Source: Halogeometricum rufum
Lineage (GTDB): Archaea; Halobacteriota; Halobacteria; Halobacteriales; Haloferacaceae
Length of the DNA stretch: 64,000 bases
Direction: 5' to 3'
NCBI RefSeq assembly: GCF_900112175.1
Contig: NZ_FOYT01000002.1
Span: forward strand, 744,001 to 808,000
Shown: in pieces, positions 41,184-50,134 of the stretch
Layout: every line of letters starts with the position of its first letter
Position numbering within the stretch: position 1 is the stretch's first letter
Program-made: the position numbers and the translations under genes
Notes under the pieces: generated by a model
Told to the model about the DNA's origin: nothing
Seen by the model: the letters and a program-made list of their open reading frames with translations, nothing else
The model's database searches: none

Positions 41184-42868
41184 GCCGACGGACGGGCGCG
41201 CGCCGGCGTCCACGTCGGCGTCGAGAGGGGCGTCGCCGCGAGTGAGGCGGACGCCGACTCGTTCGCGTCCGTCTCCCCCGCCGTCGATTCGTTCGCCTCC
41301 GTTCCCCCCGCCGACGACTCGTTTACCTCGTCGGCCTCCTGCAGCACGTATCGCTGCCCGACCATCGGGTCCAGCAGTCTGTCGACGGGTGCCCGGTCGT
41401 CGCGGAGGACGGGCACGTCGTCGGTGGGCGGGGCCGACCGCCGGTAGTTCCGTATCTCCTCGGTGAGGTCGATGCCGATGTCGCGCCGGTCGTTGCGCGC
41501 CAGTAGTTCCGCCTCGGTGACCTCCGAGTCGTCCTTCGTGGCGACGACTTCGATGTTCTGGACGACGCCCCCGCCGGCCGTCGGGAAACTGTACACCCGC
41601 GGGAACACCCGCTCGATGGTCTTGTACTCGGCGCGGTAGAACTCCGACGCCGGGCCGGACGGCGCGGAGATGACGTTGGCGAACAGGACGCCGTCGTCGT
41701 CGAGGCGACTCGACGCGAGGCGCATGAACTCCTCGGTGGTCAACTCGAACGGCACCTTGTCCTTCCGGTAGGCGTCGAGGACGATGAGGTCGTACGTCCG
41801 GTTGGTCTCCCGGAGGAACTGCCGGCCGCCCCGGTTGTAGATGTTCAGCCGTTCGGACTCCTCGACGTCGAAGTAGCGCTTCGCCGCGTCGATGACCTCG
41901 GGGTCGATTTCGGCCACGTCCACGGTCACGTCGTAGTCGTTCGCGAACCGCTTCGGGCCGGTGAACCCGCCGCCGCCGACGAACAGCACGCGGTCGACGT
42001 CGTCGGTCAGGAGCAGGGGGAGGTGGAAGTAGCGGGTGTAGTCGAACACGTGACGGTTCGGGTCCGACAGGTCCATCGCGCTGTGTCGCTGGCCGTCGAG
42101 GTAGAGCGTCCGCGTGTCGCCGCTGTCGACCACCTGTAGCTCCTGATACGGCGTCTGCGTCTCGTAGACGACGCGCCCCTCGACGCTGTAGCCGGCGACG
42201 CCGCTCCCGACGGCGGCGACGAGCAACAGTGCGACGAACCCGCCGGCGACGGCGTCGTCGCGCTCGAACTCCGGGAGGACGAGGACGAGAGCGGTCAGGA
42301 GCGAGAGCGCGCCGAAGACGAACGCGATGTACTCGATGTCGAGCCACGGTACGAGGACGAACGTCGTGGCGAACGCGCCGACGATGCTGCCGATCGTGCC
42401 GAGGGCGTAGACGTGCCCCGACGCCTCGCCGAGCCCCTCCTTCGCCGACAGTTCCGCCGCGTACGGGCTGACGTAGCCGAGGAGGTACGTCGGCGGGCCG
42501 AACAGGAGCGTGATGGCCGGCAGCGACGCGAACCGACTCGGGAGCGGGAAGCCGGTGCTGGCGCGCAACAGCAGGTCGCCGAGGAAGATGAGGCCGGCGA
42601 CGTACGCCGCCGTCAGGAGGAACACGCGCGCCATCCGCCCGTTCGTCGCTCGCTCGGCCGCCTGCTTGCCGCCGCGGTGGTACCCGTAGCTGAGTGCGGC
42701 GAGGAAGACGCCGATGATGCTCCCCCACGTGTAGATGCTGCTGCCGAACTGCGGCGCGATCATCCGGCCGGCGAGAATCTCCAGCCCCATGCTGGCGACG
42801 CCGGAGACGAACACCGCAACCTCCGGCCGCGACAGTTCGAACGCGTCCGAGACGCGGGCCGTAGCCAT
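41180..42868 (-). CDS. Spermidine synthase-like membrane protein
   Basis: A 562-residue protein. Residues 1-230 contain about seven membrane helices (VSGVASMGLEILAGRMIAPQFG, WGSIIGVFLAALSYGYH, LPAITLLFGPPTYLLGYVSPYAAEL and others), and the C-terminal half is a Rossmann-type spermidine-synthase domain (VLFVGGGGFTGPKRFAND, VDVAEIDPEVIDAAKRYF, DLIVLDAYRKDKVPFELTTEEF). Such fusions are common in prokaryotes; polyamine synthesis is not established for them. The last 30 residues contain a low-complexity Ser/Ala/Glu/Asn repeat (NESTAGETDANES). The gene overlaps the end of the 40902 gene by four bases. Confidence 0.85.
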   Translation of the reverse strand: MATARVSDAFELSRPEVAVFVSGVASMGLEILAGRMIAPQFGSSIYTWGSIIGVFLAALSYGYHRGGKQAAERATNGRMARVFLLTAAYVAGLIFLGDLLLRASTGFPLPSRFASLPAITLLFGPPTYLLGYVSPYAAELSAKEGLGEASGHVYALGTIGSIVGAFATTFVLVPWLDIEYIAFVFGALSLLTALVLVLPEFERDDAVAGGFVALLLVAAVGSGVAGYSVEGRVVYETQTPYQELQVVDSGDTRTLYLDGQRHSAMDLSDPNRHVFDYTRYFHLPLLLTDDVDRVLFVGGGGFTGPKRFANDYDVTVDVAEIDPEVIDAAKRYFDVEESERLNIYNRGGRQFLRETNRTYDLIVLDAYRKDKVPFELTTEEFMRLASSRLDDDGVLFANVISAPSGPASEFYRAEYKTIERVFPRVYSFPTAGGGVVQNIEVVATKDDSEVTEAELLARNDRRDIGIDLTEEIRNYRRSAPPTDDVPVLRDDRAPVDRLLDPMVGQRYVLQEADEVNESSAGGTEANESTAGETDANESASASLAATPLSTPTWTPARARPSA

Positions 42869-42956
42869 GTGGGTTCGAGGGAGCAGAGACGCTTTAGCGT
42901 GGCGTCCGCGGAGCGCTACCGAAAGCCATAGTCCGGTCGTCCTCGAACGGCCGGTC

Positions 42957-43676
42957 ATGCGACTGGCGCGAATCCGGACCGACGACGGCGTACTGACGGG
43001 CGAATACGACGACGGAACGGTCGAGACGGACGACGGCGCGTACGTCGTCGGAGGGGACGCCGAACTGCTCGCCCCGTGCGAGCCCTCGGCGTGCTACTGC
43101 GTCGGCCGGAACTTCGCCGAGACCATCGAGCAGATGGAGTACGAGACGCCCGACCAGCCCGACTGGTTCATCAAGCCGCCCGTGTCGGTGGTCGCCCCCG
43201 GCACCGACGTCGAGTACCCGTCGTGGACGGAGGAACTCACCTACGCGGGCGAACTCGCCGCCGTCATCGACGAGGAGTGTACGGACCTCGCCGAGGACGA
43301 GGTGGACGACGCCGTGCGGGGGTACACCATCATGAACGACCTGGACGCCCTCGACCAACCGGGCCGCACCGCGCGCAAGGCGTTCGACGGTTCCGGCCCC
43401 CTCGGCCCGTGGATAGAGACGGACCTCGACCCCGACGCCGTCGACATGACCACCCACGTCGGCGGCGAGTTGCGACAGGAGGCGAACACCGAGTTGATGC
43501 TGTTCTCGCCGCGCGAAGTCGTCTCGTTCCTCTCGGAGCGCTACACGTTCAAGCCGGGCGACGTCGTCTCGTTCGGCAGTCCCGCCAACCCCGGACTGGT
43601 CGAACCCGGCGACGAGGTGGAGATACGGTACGAGGGCGTCGGGACGCTTCGGAACACCGTCGTTAAGGGGGAGTGA
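42957..43676 (+). CDS. Fumarylacetoacetate hydrolase-family protein
   Basis: A 239-residue FAA hydrolase-like protein. The metal-ligand motif EELTYAGELAAVID, preceded by CVGRNFAETIEQM and followed by GYTIMNDLDALDQ and GPWIETDLDP, is the usual set for the FAHD1/HpcE type. These enzymes cleave C-C bonds in 2-oxo-acid substrates of aromatic or sugar-acid breakdown, or decarboxylate oxaloacetate. The ATG starts the gene 88 bp from the divergent transporter-like gene. The stop overlaps a tiny GTG frame. Confidence 0.88.
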   Translation: MRLARIRTDDGVLTGEYDDGTVETDDGAYVVGGDAELLAPCEPSACYCVGRNFAETIEQMEYETPDQPDWFIKPPVSVVAPGTDVEYPSWTEELTYAGELAAVIDEECTDLAEDEVDDAVRGYTIMNDLDALDQPGRTARKAFDGSGPLGPWIETDLDPDAVDMTTHVGGELRQEANTELMLFSPREVVSFLSERYTFKPGDVVSFGSPANPGLVEPGDEVEIRYEGVGTLRNTVVKGE

Positions 43677-43792
43677 GTCGCCGAACGGCGGCGATAGCGG
43701 ACGCCGGCGTCCGCGTCGACGGCGCGGGACGCTTCCTCGTCGAGGCCGCGGACCGCGTGGCGGAGGCGAACGTCCGGGCCGTCGTCGACTGA
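43673..43792 (+). CDS. Tiny frame after FAH gene, uncertain
   Basis: A 39-codon GTG frame that overlaps the FAH stop as GTGA (SRRTAAIADAGVRVDGAGRF, then VEAADRVAEANVRAVVD). Its composition resembles coding sequence, but I recognise no family; it could be a remnant of a longer gene. The remaining sequence to 43900 holds only the TATA region of the next gene. Confidence 0.3.
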   Translation: MSRRTAAIADAGVRVDGAGRFLVEAADRVAEANVRAVVD

Positions 43793-43900
43793 GCGTCGAA
43801 CGCCGTCTTCCGTCCCCGGGACGTGGCTCTGTTACGACATGTCACCACCAGTATGAAATGTGAGCGTTTAATACGGATACCGAGTAGAGCGTCTCTCGGG

Positions 43901-44716
43901 ATGGGAAACGACGGGAAACCGTTCAACGGAAACGTCGACGTACTTCACGAACGCGCGGTCCTGACGCCACTGCCGGACGTCGACGCCGAACGCGAGTTCC
44001 ACCGGAACATGATGAACGTCGCCGCCGCGCAGGAGCGGAAGGCCGAGATGTTGGCCGACCCCGACGTGCGGTTGCTGGAGGCGTACGAGCGACAACTGGA
44101 GGGAATCGCCGAGACGTACCGACAGCGGTGTCTGCGCGTCGCGGGCGAGGAGTACGAGTCGGTCGCACTCGCCTACGCTCGCGGGGAACGCGACGACGAC
44201 ACCGCGGCCATCGCGGCGTACTACTTGGAGGGACTGTGGCGGATGCAGCAGCGAATCACCGTCTCCGACATGCTGTTCTTCCCCATCATCCTCCGCTACC
44301 CCGACTGCTTCACGGTCAACCTCCGGTTCGCCAGCGGCCACCGGACGACCCGGTCGGTGCTGTACGAGTCGCCCGAACACCTCGTCGAGGAACTCGACGC
44401 CCAGTCCGCGCTGACGTACTCCGCGGAGAGCCACTACACCCAACGGGAGGCCGCCGAGGAGATAGCGGCGACGGCGGCGTACATCCGCGAGGCGTTCCCC
44501 GACCCCGACGAGACGTCGTTCGAGGAACGGAAGACGGGCGGCATCGTCTCCGGCGGCGGTCGCAAGGGGTCGGTGTTCTCCTCGATGCTGGAGCGCGTCG
44601 AACCCGACGTGGACCGCTTCGACGAGGTGCCCGCGTCGCCGACGCTGGTCGAGGCGGGTCCGGAGGCGAAGCGGACCGAGCGCGAGTTGCTCCCCGAGGG
44701 GACGTTCGTGCTGTGA
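43901..44716 (+). CDS. Haloarchaeal conserved protein, function unknown
   Basis: A 271-residue acidic protein (start MGNDGKPFNGNVDVLHERAVL). It is helical for most of its length (AAQERKAEMLADPDVRLLEAYERQLEGIAETYRQ) and has a Gly-rich loop near 225 (TGGIVSGGGRKGSVFS). No catalytic motif is visible. A TATA-like TTTAATA (43867-43873) lies about 30 bp before the ATG, which suggests a leaderless mRNA and fixes this start over an upstream extension. Confidence 0.7.
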   Translation: MGNDGKPFNGNVDVLHERAVLTPLPDVDAEREFHRNMMNVAAAQERKAEMLADPDVRLLEAYERQLEGIAETYRQRCLRVAGEEYESVALAYARGERDDDTAAIAAYYLEGLWRMQQRITVSDMLFFPIILRYPDCFTVNLRFASGHRTTRSVLYESPEHLVEELDAQSALTYSAESHYTQREAAEEIAATAAYIREAFPDPDETSFEERKTGGIVSGGGRKGSVFSSMLERVEPDVDRFDEVPASPTLVEAGPEAKRTERELLPEGTFVL

Positions 44717-44740
44717 CGGCGGGCGCGTCGCCGCGGACGC

Positions 44741-46723
44741 TCACTCCCCGCCGTCGCTCTCCAGCACCGCCCGGCGCGCGAGGGCCTCCTCGAAGAACGA
44801 GTCGGGGAGGGCCTCGATGTCGCCCGCCTGCACCCGCCAGAGGTTGGCGTACAGGCCGTCGGCGTCGAGCAGTTCCGCGTGCGTCCCGCGTCCGACGATG
44901 CGCCCCCCGTCGAGGACGAGAATCTCGTCGGCGTCCTTCACCGTCGAGAGGCGGTGCGCGATTGCCACCGTCGTCCGGTCGGCGGCGAAGTCGTCGAGGC
45001 TCCGCCGGATGAGCGCCTCCGTCTCGGTGTCGACGTGGCTCGTCGCCTCGTCTAAGACGAGAATCGCGGGGTCCTTGAGGAACGTGCGGGCGAGCGTGAG
45101 ACGCTGCCGCTGGCCGCTGGAGAGCTTCACGCCGCGTTCGCCCACCAGCGTGTCGTAGCCGTCCGGGAGGTTCTCGACGAACTCGTCGGCCGCCGCGCGC
45201 CGGGCCGCCGTCCGAACCTCCTCGTCCGTCGCGTCGAACGTCCCGTACGCGATGTTCTCCCTGACGGTGCCGTAGAAGAGGAACGGCTCCTGCGAGACGT
45301 AGCCGACGGCCCGCCGGAGACTCGCGAGCGACAGGTCGCGCACGTCGTGGCCGTCGATGCGGACGACGCCGTCGTCGGGGTCGTACAGTCGGACGAGCAG
45401 TTTCACGAGCGTCGACTTGCCGCTACCAGTCGGGCCGACGACGCCGACCGTCCCGCCCGGTTCGACGTCGAACGAGACGTCGCGGAGGACCGGCGAGCGC
45501 GGCACGTCGTCGTCGCCGTCGTCGTCGCCGCGGGCGAGGGCCGTCGACTCGCCGTAGCCGAACGTCACCCCCTCGTAGTCGATGCGGCCGGCGACGGCGT
45601 CGAGCGTCAACGCGTCCGCCCGTTCGCCGACCGAGCGTTCGGCGCGGAGCAGTCCGTCCACCCGCTCGCTGGAGGCCTTCGCGCGCTGGTAGCTGTTGAT
45701 TATCTGGCCGAACTGCGCGAGCGGCCAGACGAACTGCTGCGTGTAGAGCATGAACGCCACGAACTCCCCGGGCGAGAGGGTTCCCGAGAGAAACGCCGGC
45801 GGGCCGTTCAGCACCCAGAGCGCGCCGACGACGAACGTGAGCGCGAAACTCAGCCCGGAGACGAGCGAGAGGCCGGGGAAGAACGTGATTCTGGTCCGGA
45901 TGGCGTCCCAGTTGGCGTCGTAGTAGGCCCGCGACGCCTCGCGGACCCGGTCCACCTCGTACGCCTCGGCGTGCTCGGTCTTGATGACCTCGATGCCGCC
46001 GACGTTGTTCTCCAGTCGGGCGTTCAGCTCGCCGACGCGTCCGCGCATCCGGGCGTACTTCGGCTGGACGCGCCGGACGAAGACGAACGTGAAGACCGCC
46101 AGCAGGGGGACGGCCGTCATCGAGACGAGCGCCAGCCACGGGTTGAGCGTCGCCAGCACGACGCCGACGCCGACGACGAGGGCGACGAGTCGCAGCGTCG
46201 AACTGACGCCGTCGGTCAGGAACGACTCCAACTGGTTCACGTCGTTGTTCAGCACCGACAGCAGTTCGCCGGTCCGCGTGTCGTCGAAGAACGCGCGGTC
46301 CTGTCGCTGCAGCACCTCGTACGCGTCGACGCGGAGCGCGTGCTGGATGTTCTGTGCGAAGTGGTTCCAGCCGTACCCCTGCAGCCACGACGCCACCGCG
46401 CTCGCGAGCGCCGCGGCGACGAGGACGCCCGCGGTGAACCACACCTGTCCGGCGGCCGTCTCCGGCACCCACGTCCCGGGGACGAGCGGCAGTTCGTACC
46501 GCCGCGTCCCCAGCAGGACGGCGTCGATGGCCAGGCCCAACAGCAACGGCGGGAGCAGCCCCGTCGACCGTGCGAAGAGCGTCATCACCGCACCGAGGAC
46601 CGCGTCCCCGACGTTCTCGCGCCCGTACGTCGCGTACAGTCGCCACATCGACCCGCCGTCGGACGCGAACGACTCCGCCTCGTCCGGGTCGTCGACCGCC
46701 GCGTTCCTCACGCCGGCCACCAC
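44741..46723 (-). CDS. ABC exporter, fused permease and ATPase
   Basis: A 660-residue half-transporter. The N-terminal 350 residues contain six membrane helices (ABC transporter type 1 fold, NNDVNQLESFLTDGVSS, RVQPKYARMRGRVGELNARLE), and the C-terminal NBD has Walker A GPTGSGKST, Q-loop, signature LSSGQRQRLTLA, Walker B ILVLDEATSHVD and H-loop IAHRLST. It likely works as a homodimer exporting lipid or a hydrophobic compound (MsbA/Sav1866-like). A GTG start at 46723 was chosen because the reading frame upstream crosses a TATA-like GCTATATAGC at about 46770-46779. Confidence 0.92.
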   Translation of the reverse strand: MVAGVRNAAVDDPDEAESFASDGGSMWRLYATYGRENVGDAVLGAVMTLFARSTGLLPPLLLGLAIDAVLLGTRRYELPLVPGTWVPETAAGQVWFTAGVLVAAALASAVASWLQGYGWNHFAQNIQHALRVDAYEVLQRQDRAFFDDTRTGELLSVLNNDVNQLESFLTDGVSSTLRLVALVVGVGVVLATLNPWLALVSMTAVPLLAVFTFVFVRRVQPKYARMRGRVGELNARLENNVGGIEVIKTEHAEAYEVDRVREASRAYYDANWDAIRTRITFFPGLSLVSGLSFALTFVVGALWVLNGPPAFLSGTLSPGEFVAFMLYTQQFVWPLAQFGQIINSYQRAKASSERVDGLLRAERSVGERADALTLDAVAGRIDYEGVTFGYGESTALARGDDDGDDDVPRSPVLRDVSFDVEPGGTVGVVGPTGSGKSTLVKLLVRLYDPDDGVVRIDGHDVRDLSLASLRRAVGYVSQEPFLFYGTVRENIAYGTFDATDEEVRTAARRAAADEFVENLPDGYDTLVGERGVKLSSGQRQRLTLARTFLKDPAILVLDEATSHVDTETEALIRRSLDDFAADRTTVAIAHRLSTVKDADEILVLDGGRIVGRGTHAELLDADGLYANLWRVQAGDIEALPDSFFEEALARRAVLESDGGE

Positions 46724-46832
46724 CGTCCCCGTCTCCGGTACTCGTTCACGAGTAGTACAGCGGCCCGAGCTATATAGCGCGCTCGTCGGTTCGGGGCAAA
46801 CGGTTTCGTCCCGGGGAGTCGAATGGGGAGCG

Positions 46833-47048
46833 ATGCCGCTTCCGGGAGCCGCGGTGGTCCGGCGCAACGTCGCCGTCGGCGCCGTCTGCGCGACGGTGCT
46901 GGTCGTGAGTGCCGAACTCCTCGTGCCGGCGGTCCTCGGCGGCCCGCGGGGCGAGACGACGCAGTACGGCCTCTACCTGGTCACGTTCTCGCTGTGGATG
47001 ACGTGGTTCGTCCTGACCGGCGTGGACGTCCTCGCGGCCGGCGAGTGA
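46833..47048 (+). CDS. Small two-helix membrane protein
   Basis: A 71-residue protein with two predicted helices (VAVGAVCATVLVVSAELLVPAVLGG and LYLVTFSLWMTWFVLTGVDVLAAG). No family is recognised. It is divergent from the ABC transporter gene and about 70 bp before the response regulator. Confidence 0.6.
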   Translation: MPLPGAAVVRRNVAVGAVCATVLVVSAELLVPAVLGGPRGETTQYGLYLVTFSLWMTWFVLTGVDVLAAGE

Positions 47049-47119
47049 GGGCGACCGGTCCGCCCGACGCGGCCGCCGACATCCCGAATAGCTATACCGC
47101 GAACTGCAAAGGAGAGTGT

Positions 47120-48163
47120 ATGAACGGTGACGGTGCGGAGTCGGAGGCCGTCGAGTCTCGTCTGTCGTCCGGAGAGACGGCCCCGATACGCGTCCTCCAC
47201 GTGGACGACGACCCGGCGTTCGGTGACCTCACCGCCGCACGACTGGCGCGGACGGACGGGGACGGCGGGCCGATTCGCGTCGAGAGCGTCACGGAACCCG
47301 ACGCGGCGCTGGACCGACTGGACGACGCCGACTGCGTCGTCAGCGACTTCGAGATGCCGGAGACGGACGGGCTCGACCTCCTCGACGCGGTCCGCGACCG
47401 ACGGCCGGACCTGCCGTTCGTCCTCTTCACGGGCAAGGGCTCAGAGGAGATAGCCAGCCGGGCCATCTCCGCGGGCGTGACCGACTACCTCCGGAAGGGC
47501 GGCAGCGCCGACCGGTTCGACGTGCTCGCGAACCGGATTCGGAACGCCGTCGCCCGCTACCGCGCGGAACGCGAGGCCGAACGCCGCGAGACGCACCTCC
47601 GGCGCGTCGTGGACGTCCTCCCCGAGTGCATCTTCGTGAAGGACGCGGCGGGCCGGTACGTGCTGGTGAACCGGGCCGGCGCGGAGACGTACGGGATGAC
47701 GCCCGAGGCGGTCGAGGGATGCCTCGACCGCGACATCCTGCCGCCCGAGGACGCCGAGCGGTTCCGCGAGGAGGACCGCGAGATACTGGCGTCGGGCGAA
47801 CCGACGTACCGCCCCGAGCAACGGCGACGGACCGAGGACGGTTCGCTCATCGTCGAACGCGTGCAGAAACTCCCGTTCGACCTCGCTCCGAGCGGTGAAG
47901 GGGTGCTGGGCGTCGTCGAGGACATCACCGACGAACACTTCCGACGGCGGCGCCGCGAGGCGGCGCTCTCGGCCGTCGGCGACGCCGAGTCCGCGCTGGC
48001 GGAGGCCCGGACGGCCGACGGCGAGGCGGCCGCCGACGCGCACGACCGGTGTGCGAACGCGCTGGAGCGAGTCCGGACGCTCCTCTCGAACGGTGGTCCA
48101 CTCGACGACGACTCGTCGGCGAACGACTCGACGGACGAGGATTCGCCGGACGTGGGCGAGTAG
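47120..48163 (+). CDS. Receiver-PAS signalling protein
   Basis: A 347-residue two-domain protein. Residues 20-145 are a receiver (HVDDDPAF, phospho-acceptor Asp in CVVSDFEMPETDG, FTGKGSEEIA), and residues about 160-280 are a PAS domain (VDVLPECIFVKDAAGRYVLVNRAG, GVLGVVEDITDEHFRRRR). No histidine-kinase or output domain follows; a helical acidic tail ends the protein. Such proteins likely relay phosphate or ligand signals to a separate kinase. A Shine-Dalgarno-like GGAG precedes the ATG. Confidence 0.88.
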   Translation: MNGDGAESEAVESRLSSGETAPIRVLHVDDDPAFGDLTAARLARTDGDGGPIRVESVTEPDAALDRLDDADCVVSDFEMPETDGLDLLDAVRDRRPDLPFVLFTGKGSEEIASRAISAGVTDYLRKGGSADRFDVLANRIRNAVARYRAEREAERRETHLRRVVDVLPECIFVKDAAGRYVLVNRAGAETYGMTPEAVEGCLDRDILPPEDAERFREEDREILASGEPTYRPEQRRRTEDGSLIVERVQKLPFDLAPSGEGVLGVVEDITDEHFRRRRREAALSAVGDAESALAEARTADGEAAADAHDRCANALERVRTLLSNGGPLDDDSSANDSTDEDSPDVGE

Positions 48164-48201
48164 CCGCCGCGGGCCGGGCGGGCCGCGTCGTTCCCGGGCG
48201 G

Positions 48202-48930
48202 TCAGACGGGGTCCGTCCGCTCGACGGCCCGTTCGAGAACGTCGAGGAACGCCGGGTCGTACGACTCCGCGACGTGCGCGACGTTCCACAGGCCGCCGGC
48301 GCGAATCTTCGCGCTCCGAGCGTAGCCGCCGAGCCAGTCGCTTCGCCGCGCGTCCGCGGGGCGTCGGTCGAAGTTGCTCGCGAGGGCGATGGCGTTGCGT
48401 TCGACGAACGCCCGGTCGCTGTCGGGGCCGGGTTCGTCGTCGAGGGCGACCCAGAGGAACGGCTGGTCGCGGAGGAAGGCGCTGACCCGGCGTTCCAGCG
48501 GGTACTCCTCGTCGCGGACCGCGGCCCTGTCGCGGCCGTCCGGCACCGACGGCGTCCCCCAGTCGGGGTAGCGGTCGTGGAGGCCGTAGCGCTCGACGAA
48601 CGCCTCGCCGACGCGCCGGCGGTAGACGGACCCGCGGTGGTTGCCGCCGTGCGGGTGGTCGTCGCTTCGCGCGCCGGTGCCGTAGTGCTGTTTCAGCCGG
48701 TCCCACAGCGCGGTCGAACTGCCCGCGGAGACGGCGTGCGTCCCGACGCGCGTCAGGCGACGCTGACCGCTCTCGGCGCGCGTCTCCCCCGGCGCGAAGA
48801 AGAAGTACACCCCTCGCTTCGGCCAGTCCGCGTACCCCGTGCAGTCGGCGAGTCGCTTCGCGCCGCCGACGCGGGCTTCGAGTCGGTCGAACAGGGCGTA
48901 CAGCCGGTCGAGGTCCGCGCTGCGCTCCAT
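48202..48930 (-). CDS. GIY-YIG-like nuclease domain protein
   Basis: A 242-residue protein with a GIY-YIG-like opening (RGVYFFFAPGETR and then TRVGTHAVSAGSSTALWDRL, later GGNHRGSVYRRRVGEAF). The layout of the G-V-Y motif, an Arg-containing strand and a later NHR segment recalls GIY-YIG endonucleases, but the classical second motif is altered, so activity is unproven. Start at the ATG (48930); a GTG two codons before is possible. Haloarchaea carry one or more such proteins per genome. Confidence 0.55.
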   Translation of the reverse strand: MERSADLDRLYALFDRLEARVGGAKRLADCTGYADWPKRGVYFFFAPGETRAESGQRRLTRVGTHAVSAGSSTALWDRLKQHYGTGARSDDHPHGGNHRGSVYRRRVGEAFVERYGLHDRYPDWGTPSVPDGRDRAAVRDEEYPLERRVSAFLRDQPFLWVALDDEPGPDSDRAFVERNAIALASNFDRRPADARRSDWLGGYARSAKIRAGGLWNVAHVAESYDPAFLDVLERAVERTDPV

Positions 48931-49006
48931 CGTCACGGAGTAGTCGCGGGCTCCGACAAAAACCTTCGTCGCCCCTGACCGGTCAGGCGGGCGGTCCTCC
49001 CGCCTC

Positions 49007-49399
49007 TCAGTCGTACGTCCGGTGACTCGCGGTCCCCACGTCGATACGGACGAGCGTGTTCTCCGCCCACGCGTCGTCGTCGACGCCGTACTTGCGGTTT
49101 ATCTTCCGCGTCGCCTCGCGGGTGGCTTCGGCGTCGTCCACCACCGTCGCCGTCCCGAGCAGCGACACCATCCACTGGGCGTCGCCGCCGTCGTCCTTCT
49201 GTATCGAGAGGGCGACGCGGGGGTTCTCGCGTATGTTCCGGAGCTTCGTCCCGCCCGTGACGAGTTCGACGACGCCGTCCTCGTAGCGGTACCAGACGGG
49301 AGCGACGTGCGGGCGGCCGTCCCGACAGGTCGCCACGTGGGCCATCAACGGTTCGCTCGTCAGTAACTGCGCTATCTCGTCGGAGACGCCTGACGCCAT
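49007..49399 (-). CDS. PPOX-class flavin/F420-type oxidoreductase
   Basis: A 130-residue split-barrel protein of the pyridoxamine 5'-phosphate oxidase superfamily: LMAHVATCRDGRPHVAPVWYRYEDG, TGGTKLRNIRENPRVALSI, VSLLGTATVV. Members bind FMN, F420 or haem; which is used here is not clear. It diverges from the HhH protein with a strong palindrome pair between. Confidence 0.85.
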   Translation of the reverse strand: MASGVSDEIAQLLTSEPLMAHVATCRDGRPHVAPVWYRYEDGVVELVTGGTKLRNIRENPRVALSIQKDDGGDAQWMVSLLGTATVVDDAEATREATRKINRKYGVDDDAWAENTLVRIDVGTASHRTYD

Positions 49400-49503
49400 A
49401 CCGTCACGTCGAAGCCGAGCGAGAAAACTCTCCGGGCGCGGTGCGCGGCCGACGAGACGTTCGACGGCGTGGCCACACGCGGGAGACATTCACGTGCGAA
49501 GAC

Positions 49504-49535
49504 GACGTATCTACGTCGCGCGGTCAGACCGCGCG
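49504..49535. promoter_or_regulatory. Overlapping palindromes between divergent genes
   Basis: GACGTA-TC-TACGTC (49504-49517) is directly followed, sharing one base, by a perfect CGCGCGGTC-A-GACCGCGCG (49517-49535). They lie 10-41 bp before the ATG of the helix-hairpin-helix gene and about 105 bp from the divergent PPOX gene. The positions overlap the expected TATA/initiation region of the plus-strand gene, so they look like operators or an mRNA hairpin. Confidence 0.5.
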
Positions 49536-49544
49536 GTGTGAGAC

Positions 49545-50132
49545 ATGAGAGACGATTCAGAACGGACGAACGGGAGCCAGACCGCCGACGGGGCGGACGC
49601 GGGAGCAGAGCGGATGCGCGTGGTCATGCGATCCGGCCCGACCGTCCCGTGTGCGAACTTCAAAGCGATAGACTCCGGCGTCCTCCTCTTCGAGGACGAG
49701 AAGCGAAAGCGCGTGTCGGGGTTCGTCCCGCACGACGAACTCCTGTACGTGCTTCCGGCGGCCGTGCTCGCGGAGGACGGGCGGACACTCGGCGGGGAGG
49801 CCGAGGAGGGGTTCCAGAGTGAACTGACCGTCCTCGGCGGCCTCGGCGAGACGTACGCGCGGCGACTCCACGACGCCGGTATCGACTCGCTCGCGGCGCT
49901 TCGAGACGCCGACGCCGCCACGGTGGCGACGGCCGCGACCGTCGCCGAGAGTCGGGCGAGGCGGTGGCGCGCCGCGGCGAACGAACGAGAGGCGGCCGGA
50001 CGCGACACTGCATCGGAGTCCGAGTCCGATTCGGCGGCGTCCGAAGACGAGTCGACGGACGACGCCGGAACCGGGTCCGGGCCGGCCGCGTCGGCGTCGG
50101 AGTCGTCCGAAGCGACCGACTCCGAGGGCTGA
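49545..50132 (+). CDS. Helix-hairpin-helix domain protein with acidic tail
   Basis: A 195-residue protein. Residues about 25-80 form a small beta domain (MRSGPTVPCANFKAIDSGVLL, SGFVPHDELLYVLP), residues 95-145 contain a helix-hairpin-helix module (LGGLGETYARRLHDAG, IDSLAALRDADAATVATAA), and the C-terminal 50 residues are a Ser/Asp/Glu-rich disordered tail. HhH modules bind DNA non-specifically or mediate protein contacts. The gene ends two bases before the convergent SDR gene. Confidence 0.75.
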   Translation: MRDDSERTNGSQTADGADAGAERMRVVMRSGPTVPCANFKAIDSGVLLFEDEKRKRVSGFVPHDELLYVLPAAVLAEDGRTLGGEAEEGFQSELTVLGGLGETYARRLHDAGIDSLAALRDADAATVATAATVAESRARRWRAAANEREAAGRDTASESESDSAASEDESTDDAGTGSGPAASASESSEATDSEG

Positions 50133-50134
50133 GG

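Noticed and set aside
43676-43900. Possible tRNA or other RNA gene in an intergenic gap
   Set aside because: I looked for a T-loop-like GTTCRA sequence and cloverleaf in this and other gaps and found none.
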